Assembly (NCBI GenBank): GCA_018644725.1
Contig: JABGPZ010000048.1
Span: 1-64,000, forward strand
Length of the DNA stretch: 64,000 bases
Reading direction: 5' to 3'
DNA from: Phycisphaerales bacterium
GTDB lineage: Bacteria > Planctomycetota > Phycisphaerae > SM23-33
Below the pieces are notes generated by a model, which was not told the origin of the DNA, ran no database searches, and saw only the letters and a list, made by a program, of their open reading frames with translations. Numbering within the stretch: the first letter of the stretch is position 1; every line of letters starts with the position of its first letter. Positions 58,425-64,000 of this stretch are shown piece after piece. The translations under genes and the position numbers were made by a program.

Positions 58425-60026
58425 ATGATGCATCGCAGACGATTTTTGCAGGCGAGCGGCCTCTCCGCTGCAGCGTTGACGGTTGGCGGCTCGGCCTTGG
58501 CCCATTGCGGCAGCTGCGCGACGGATAAGAAACCCGCCGGCAAACAGCCCAACGTGATTTTGATTCTCGTGGACGATATGGGCTTTGGCGATCCGCAATG
58601 CTACAACGCCAAATCGCTGATTCCCACGCCGAATATCGACGCGCTCGCCACCGCCGGCATGCGTTTCACCGACGCGCACTCGCCGTCGAGCGTCTGCACG
58701 CCGACGCGGTATGGCATTCTCACAGGCCGGTATTGCTGGCGCACACGCCTGAAGAAAGCCGTACTCTGGGAATGGGACTCGCCGCTGATCGCCAAAGACC
58801 GCCTGACGATGGGAAAGATGTTCCAGTCGCTCGGCTATTCGACAGCCTGCGTGGGCAAGTGGCATCTCGGCGAGGACTGGTCGAGAATCCGCACGCCGCT
58901 CAAGAAAGGCGCGAAGCCTCCAAAGGGTAAAACCGTCTTTAAAGACAAAAAAAATTCGGCGACATACGACTTCACCCAACCGATTCTCGAAGGGCCCAAC
59001 GAGCGCGGCTTTGACTACTACTTCGGAACGTCCGTGCCGAACTTCCCGCCGTACTGCTTCATCGAAAACGACCACACCGTCGGCATTCCCACCCTCGCCA
59101 AGCCCGACACGATGTTCGGCCACCCCGGGCCGATGATCAAGGGCTGGGACCTGACGCAAATCATGCCCGGCCTGTTCAACAAGGCCAACAGCTGGGTGAA
59201 AACTGAAGCCGCGAAGAAAGACAAACCGTTCTTCCTCTATCTGCCGCTGACCGGGCCCCACACGCCCATCGCGCCGACGAAGGAATTCCAGGGCAAGACC
59301 AAAGCCGGCTGGTATGGCGACTTCATCCACCAGATCGACCACCACATCGGCACACTGATGAAGACGCTCGCCGACTCCGGCGAGGCCGACAACACCCTTG
59401 TCATTTTCACCTCCGACAACGGCTCGCCCGCGAGACTCGGCACGGGCGACATGGCCGGGAACAAAATGACGGTCCACAAAACTGGGCACATCCCCGCTGG
59501 CGACTGGCGAGGCCTGAAGTCTGACGCATGGGAAGGCGGCCATCGCGTGCCGTTCATCGTCGTCTGGCCCGGCAAAACGCCGGCGGGCAAAACCTCCAAA
59601 GAGCCCATCAGCTCGGTCGACCTCATCGCGACCCTCGCGGCCGTCACGGGCTATACCCTGCCGGACACCACCGCGCAGGATTCCCACAACCTCCTCGACC
59701 TGTTCACCGGCAAACCCGTCGGCATCGATGCAGGCAAGCCCGCCCTCCGCGAAGCCATCGTCCACCACTCCGGCGGCGGGATGTTCTGCTTGCGCCAGGG
59801 CAGCTGGAAGCTGATCTGTGGCCTCGGCTCGGGCGGCTTCAGCGGCAAAGGGCCCGCGAGCCTGCGCCCCAAAGGTGCCAAAGGCCAGCTCTACAACCTC
59901 AAGCTCGACCCGAAGGAAAATGACAATCTCTGGCTAAAACAGCCGAAAAAGGTCGCCAAACTTACGGCCATCCTCAACAAGTACAAAAAAACAGGCCGAA
60001 GCGCGCCGCTGCGCCACAAAAAATAG
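58425..60026 (+). CDS. Sulfatase (Tat-exported)
   Basis: MMHRRRFLQASGLSAAALTVGGSALAHCGSC signal, LVDDMGFGD, CTPTRYGILTGRYCWRT motif. Confidence 0.95.
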   Translation: MMHRRRFLQASGLSAAALTVGGSALAHCGSCATDKKPAGKQPNVILILVDDMGFGDPQCYNAKSLIPTPNIDALATAGMRFTDAHSPSSVCTPTRYGILTGRYCWRTRLKKAVLWEWDSPLIAKDRLTMGKMFQSLGYSTACVGKWHLGEDWSRIRTPLKKGAKPPKGKTVFKDKKNSATYDFTQPILEGPNERGFDYYFGTSVPNFPPYCFIENDHTVGIPTLAKPDTMFGHPGPMIKGWDLTQIMPGLFNKANSWVKTEAAKKDKPFFLYLPLTGPHTPIAPTKEFQGKTKAGWYGDFIHQIDHHIGTLMKTLADSGEADNTLVIFTSDNGSPARLGTGDMAGNKMTVHKTGHIPAGDWRGLKSDAWEGGHRVPFIVVWPGKTPAGKTSKEPISSVDLIATLAAVTGYTLPDTTAQDSHNLLDLFTGKPVGIDAGKPALREAIVHHSGGGMFCLRQGSWKLICGLGSGGFSGKGPASLRPKGAKGQLYNLKLDPKENDNLWLKQPKKVAKLTAILNKYKKTGRSAPLRHKK

Positions 60027-60046
60027 CCACACCGCAATTTCTCCTC

Positions 60047-60079
60047 GCCCGCCGGAACCCGTTTCTGGTGGGCGTTTTT
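60047..60079 (+). terminator. Intrinsic terminator after the sulfatase
   Basis: GCCCGCC-N13-GGTGGGC followed by GTTTTT. Confidence 0.75.
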
Positions 60080-60093
60080 ATGCGACCATCGCT

Positions 60094-60122
60094 TTGACAA
60101 TTTCCCGCCCGGCGGGTATGAT
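60094..60122 (+). promoter_or_regulatory. Sigma-70 promoter for the DUF1844 gene
   Basis: TTGACA-N17-TATGAT. Confidence 0.7.
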
Positions 60123-60184
60123 ATCGCGCTCTAAAATCAAACTTCACGTCACATTCACTGGCCTCTTGGCCAAAAGGAAGACCC

Positions 60185-60634
60185 ATGACCGACGACTCCA
60201 AGATTATCGTAGACGACGACTGGAAAGCCCAAGCCCAGGCCGAAAAGCAGAAACTCGCCGAAGAGGTCGAGCAGCAGCAAGCCCAGGCCGCCGAGCAGCA
60301 AAAAATTCCCGAAGCGTCGTTCTCCGCGCTGGCCAACCTGATCGGTACCCAGGCCATGATGAGCCTTCAGGGCATGCAAGACCCCGCTGGCAGTGGCAAA
60401 ATGGTCGTCGACCCCGCCGCCGCGAAATACTTCATCGACACGCTCGTGGTCCTCACCGAGAAGACCGAAGGCAACCTCTCCGAGGAAGAAGCCACCCACC
60501 TCAAGCAGATCACCGGCGACCTGCAGATGGCGTTTGTGGAAATGATGAAGCACCTCGAATCCCAAGGCGCACCCGGAACCGCCGCCCCGGCCGAAGAGGC
60601 TGCCGCCGCTCCCAAAATCGAAACCGACGTCTAG
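60185..60634 (+). CDS. DUF1844 family protein
   Basis: SFSALANLIGTQAMMSLQGMQDP...AKYFIDTLVVLTEKTEGNLSEEE. Confidence 0.88.
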   Translation: MTDDSKIIVDDDWKAQAQAEKQKLAEEVEQQQAQAAEQQKIPEASFSALANLIGTQAMMSLQGMQDPAGSGKMVVDPAAAKYFIDTLVVLTEKTEGNLSEEEATHLKQITGDLQMAFVEMMKHLESQGAPGTAAPAEEAAAAPKIETDV

Positions 60635-60808
60635 CACGTCGGCCCCTCGACCGGAGCCGGAAATTCGCCTCAAGCTCGTTCCCTGTTGCGTGGCCTAGGC
60701 CGCGATTGCATTGACGGCCATCGGTGCGCACTCGTCCAAGGCGACCAATCCCAAAAAGGAACCATCGCGCTCATGGCTTTTTCGTCCGGGGTATGCTAGG
60801 ATTTCTCC

Positions 60809-61414
60809 ATGCACCGTTTGTCTCGCCATCCTGCCGGCCACGCGTTTACACTGGTTGAAGTTCTTCTGGTGCTGGGGCTGCTTGTGGTTTTGATGGCGAC
60901 GCTGGCATCGGCCTCGCTAATGACCTCGCCGCGCGATGAACTCGACCACAGCGCCGAGGCCCTCGCCGGGACGATGCGGATGGCCATGGCCGAATCGGCT
61001 CTCCAAGGCCGGCGCTTTCGGCTGGCGTGGGACGAAGAATCCGCCGCGCTCAAAATCGAAGTCGAAACCGAACCTCTCGCCGCACCGGGAACGTTTTCGC
61101 CCTATACCAAACGCCGCTGGGCGCGGGACATTCTTCGCCCGGGAGTGGCCGTCGCCTCGATGGCGCTGCGCGACGACAGCGCGATCAACATCCTCGACCT
61201 GAACTACAGCGCCATTGCCGCGGCCACGACCTTCGGCGGCCCCGCCAGCGAAGCCTCATTCGCCCCCATTGTGTTCTATCCCGACGGCCGCTGCGACGCG
61301 AGCGAAATCACCCTCCGCCACACCGCGCTCCCCGCTCGCCGGGCCTTGCTGACCTGCGACGCAATCACGTCCACCATCACCATCGAATCCGCTTTGGGGG
61401 AGGACGATCAATGA
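60809..61414 (+). CDS. Type II secretion minor pseudopilin GspH-like
   Basis: AGHAFTLVEVLLVLGLLVVLMATLAS prepilin-type N-terminus. Confidence 0.82.
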   Translation: MHRLSRHPAGHAFTLVEVLLVLGLLVVLMATLASASLMTSPRDELDHSAEALAGTMRMAMAESALQGRRFRLAWDEESAALKIEVETEPLAAPGTFSPYTKRRWARDILRPGVAVASMALRDDSAINILDLNYSAIAAATTFGGPASEASFAPIVFYPDGRCDASEITLRHTALPARRALLTCDAITSTITIESALGEDDQ

Positions 61415-61890
61415 CGCGCCCCGCCCCAACTTTTCCGCGCCGTCGTGGCGCGATCCTTCTCGAGGTCGTCCTCAGCCTGTCGCTGTTTGTCCTCGCGGCC
61501 GCGCTGATCCTTTCGGCCTTGCGCGCCTCACACGACGCAGCCACCTTCGTCCGTCAAGATATCCACGGCGAAAATCTCGCCATGAGCATTCTCTCCGAGC
61601 TGGAAATGGGGCAAATCGATCTGGCCTCGCTGGACGATTCGCCGCTGGCATTTTCCGACGACGAGGACGACCCCTTCGTGGACTGGTCGTGGGAAATTTC
61701 CTCCGAAGATCTCGACGCCTCCTCCGAACTTCCGCCCGAGCAGCAGCTCACCATCATCATCCGCAGCCCCAATGGGCGCGTCGCGATGCGCCTGGTCACG
61801 CTGTGGCCCGCCCAGGACGAAGGCGAACTCGAAGAGGTTGACGAAGACGGCGCCGCCCCCGACGACCCGGCCAAGGGAGGTGCGCTATGA
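61411..61890 (+). CDS. Type II secretion minor pseudopilin GspI-like
   Basis: RRRGAILLEVVLSLSLFVLAAALIL; ATGA overlap with the upstream gene. Confidence 0.75.
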   Translation: MTRPAPTFPRRRGAILLEVVLSLSLFVLAAALILSALRASHDAATFVRQDIHGENLAMSILSELEMGQIDLASLDDSPLAFSDDEDDPFVDWSWEISSEDLDASSELPPEQQLTIIIRSPNGRVAMRLVTLWPAQDEGELEEVDEDGAAPDDPAKGGAL

Positions 61891-62708
61891 TCCGCCGCAG
61901 AAAACAACACGCCTTCACTTTGGTGGAAGTCCTGCTCGCGCTAGGGCTTACGGCGATTCTCGCATCGATGATGTTCGGGCTCTATCACGCCTCGGCCAAA
62001 AATCGCCGCCTCGTCCAGGACGAACTCGAAGAGCTTCGCGTGATGCGCATGGTGATGAACCAGATCTGCCGCGATCTCACCTCGGCAGTCGCGCTCAAAA
62101 AAATCAACGTCGGCATGAGCGGCCAACCCGACGCGGCTGAGTGGGTCTGCATCGACCTGCCCGCCCGACGCGCCTGGGCCGAAGCGCAACTCGGCGAGCA
62201 AAAACCCACCCCCGAAGCCGACCTGCGCATGGTTGGCTATCGCCTTCGCGTCGAAGAAGCCACGGGCGACGAACTCGTCGTCGGGATCGAACGCACCCTC
62301 GAACGCATCGTTACCGGCGAGTCCACTTCCCAGCCCTCGCGCGGCGAAGAGGGAATGGGCGAGTCCAGCTATGAAGCCGCCACACGTCGCCAAGAAGAAC
62401 AAGCCGCCGAAGCCGATGAGGACGAAGCCGCCGAAGACCGCATCACCGTTCAGCTGCTTTCGGAGTCCATTCGCTATCTACGGTTGCGCTATTTCGACGG
62501 TCAGGAGTGGCTCGATGAATGGGAAGACACCGCCTCGATTCCCGTCGCGGTGGAAGTTTCGCTGGGATTCAAACCCGCGCTCGTTGCGCTCCTCGAAGCG
62601 GACGACGACTATCCTCACGAAGTGTTCCGCCGCGTCGTCTATCTCCCCGCCAACGCCAACACCGCGCCCGCTGGCACACAAACCACGGGCCTGGGAGGGA
62701 CACGATGA
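61887..62708 (+). CDS. Type II secretion minor pseudopilin GspJ-like
   Basis: KQHAFTLVEVLLALGLTAILASMMFGLY; ATGA overlaps on both sides. Confidence 0.82.
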   Translation: MIRRRKQHAFTLVEVLLALGLTAILASMMFGLYHASAKNRRLVQDELEELRVMRMVMNQICRDLTSAVALKKINVGMSGQPDAAEWVCIDLPARRAWAEAQLGEQKPTPEADLRMVGYRLRVEEATGDELVVGIERTLERIVTGESTSQPSRGEEGMGESSYEAATRRQEEQAAEADEDEAAEDRITVQLLSESIRYLRLRYFDGQEWLDEWEDTASIPVAVEVSLGFKPALVALLEADDDYPHEVFRRVVYLPANANTAPAGTQTTGLGGTR

Positions 62709-64000
62709 GCCGCCGCCAACCCCACTCCCGTTGCGGCGTGATCCTGGTGATTACGCTGATGATTATCGCCGCGCTCGCGCTGGTGACGATGAGCCTTCAG
62801 CTGCTGTCGCGCTCGTCGCTCGCCGCCAGCCATGGCCAAAAGAACAATCTTCAGGCGCGCCAGGCGGCCATGTCCGGCATTCGCCGCGCCATCGCGCTGC
62901 GGATGATGTATCCCGACGACGCGGGACAATGGCTCGACAATCCCGAAGGCCTCGCCGACCAGCCCGTTGTCGTGCAAGATGGCCAGATCGAGCGCGGGTG
63001 GTATTTCACCGTCTATGCGCCCGGCGAGGAAGACGAAGTTCGCTACGGCATCATCGACGAAGCCTCGAAAATCAACCTGATGGCCACCGACGCCGAAACG
63101 ATGCTCGCGAGCAATTTGCTCTCGCCCGCGCAGATTGATTGCCTGATCGACTGGATCGACAAAGACGACGAAGAGCGTCCCGAAGGGGCCGAAAGCCAGT
63201 TCTATCTCTCGCGCACTCCCGTCGGTCACGAGGCCAAAAACGATCAACTGCTGACCGTGGAAGAGCTGCTGCTGGTCGCAGGGTTCGACGCGCCGACGCT
63301 CTGGGGCGAAGATGCAAACTTCAATGGCACGCTCGAGCCCAACGAAAATGACGGCGACGAAACCTTCCCGCCCGACAATGCCGACGGTGTTCTCCAGCGC
63401 GGCCTGCTCTCGAAATTCACGGTCGTGAGCTGGGACCGCGACACCAACAACGCGGGCAAGCCACGGATCAACATCAACGGCAGCTCCCAGGACCTCGCCA
63501 AGCTCGACGACACCGACCTCCCGGCCGAGACGATCGAATTCATCCGCTTCGTCCGCGGGCGCAACATCCGCTTCAGCCACCCCGTCATGCTCTACGACCT
63601 CGAATACCAGGGCCAATCCTCCGGCGTGGGAGCAGACGAATTGCCGATGGTGCTCGACCTGCTCTCGGTCTCTCCCAGCACGGGCAAGCGGCCGCTCCCC
63701 GGGCGCATCAACATCAACACCGCGCCCGAAGACATCCTCGCCGCCATCGCGGACATCGGCGAAGAACTCGCCGCAAAAATCGTCGCCGCGCGCAGAACGC
63801 TCGACCCGGCACAGAAAAATTCCGCGGCATGGCTGGTCGGCGAAGGCGTAATGACGAAGGAAGACTTCCGCGATCTCTCCGGCCGCATCACCGGGCGCAG
63901 CCTGCAATTCCGCATCCGCAGCGTCGGCTATCACCGCCCGAGCGGGCAATTCTGCGCGCTCGAAGCCATCGTGGACATCGCCCAGGGCAAACCGCGCATC
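62705..64000 (+). CDS. Type II secretion GspK-like protein (partial, runs off the window)
   Basis: SRCGVILVITLMIIAALALVTMSLQLL N-terminus, GIIDEASKINLMATDAE, RININTAPEDILAAI. Open at position 64000. Confidence 0.82.
   Translation, partial: MSRRQPHSRCGVILVITLMIIAALALVTMSLQLLSRSSLAASHGQKNNLQARQAAMSGIRRAIALRMMYPDDAGQWLDNPEGLADQPVVVQDGQIERGWYFTVYAPGEEDEVRYGIIDEASKINLMATDAETMLASNLLSPAQIDCLIDWIDKDDEERPEGAESQFYLSRTPVGHEAKNDQLLTVEELLLVAGFDAPTLWGEDANFNGTLEPNENDGDETFPPDNADGVLQRGLLSKFTVVSWDRDTNNAGKPRININGSSQDLAKLDDTDLPAETIEFIRFVRGRNIRFSHPVMLYDLEYQGQSSGVGADELPMVLDLLSVSPSTGKRPLPGRININTAPEDILAAIADIGEELAAKIVAARRTLDPAQKNSAAWLVGEGVMTKEDFRDLSGRITGRSLQFRIRSVGYHRPSGQFCALEAIVDIAQGKPRI

Overview
The window comes from a PVC-like (Planctomycetes-type) bacterial genome. 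Evidence for this is a TIGR04137-type small basic protein, several Tat-exported sulfatases, and planctomycete-like membrane proteins. The most notable region is ~0.27-14.2 kb. It holds two divergent gene strings around a sigma-54 enhancer-binding regulator and carries two ferredoxin-containing MinD-type ATPases, three NifX/ORP-type domains (one fused to an Mrp/NBP35 ATPase), and a DUF5320-like protein. This core matches the anaerobe-specific ORP (orange protein) locus of Desulfovibrio. Here it is extended by a YeeE/YedE pair, a NapH/NosR-like polyferredoxin, a 1-Cys peroxiredoxin, an FmdE-like protein, a C_GCAxxG_C_C protein, a thioesterase, a radical SAM protein, a beta-propeller/di-haem cytochrome and an FTR-beta-like protein. 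Both arms have a -24/-12-like promoter with a TGCA-N3-TGCA box about 118 bp upstream of the -24 element. The rest is mostly chromosomal housekeeping: uvrC, a yidC/coaC/rpoZ/gmk/yicC/secG/tpiA/pheA run, lnt, mutY, folC, queF, two tRNAs and a gspHIJK-like pseudopilin operon. It also contains four sulfatases, a GH2 beta-galactosidase with an inserted domain, a large LRR protein, and two isolated accessory genes (a PD-(D/E)XK/DUF2075 nuclease-helicase and a DinD-like Bro-N protein). No rRNA, CRISPR array or transposase was seen. Family names come from motif recognition by eye; no database search was run.
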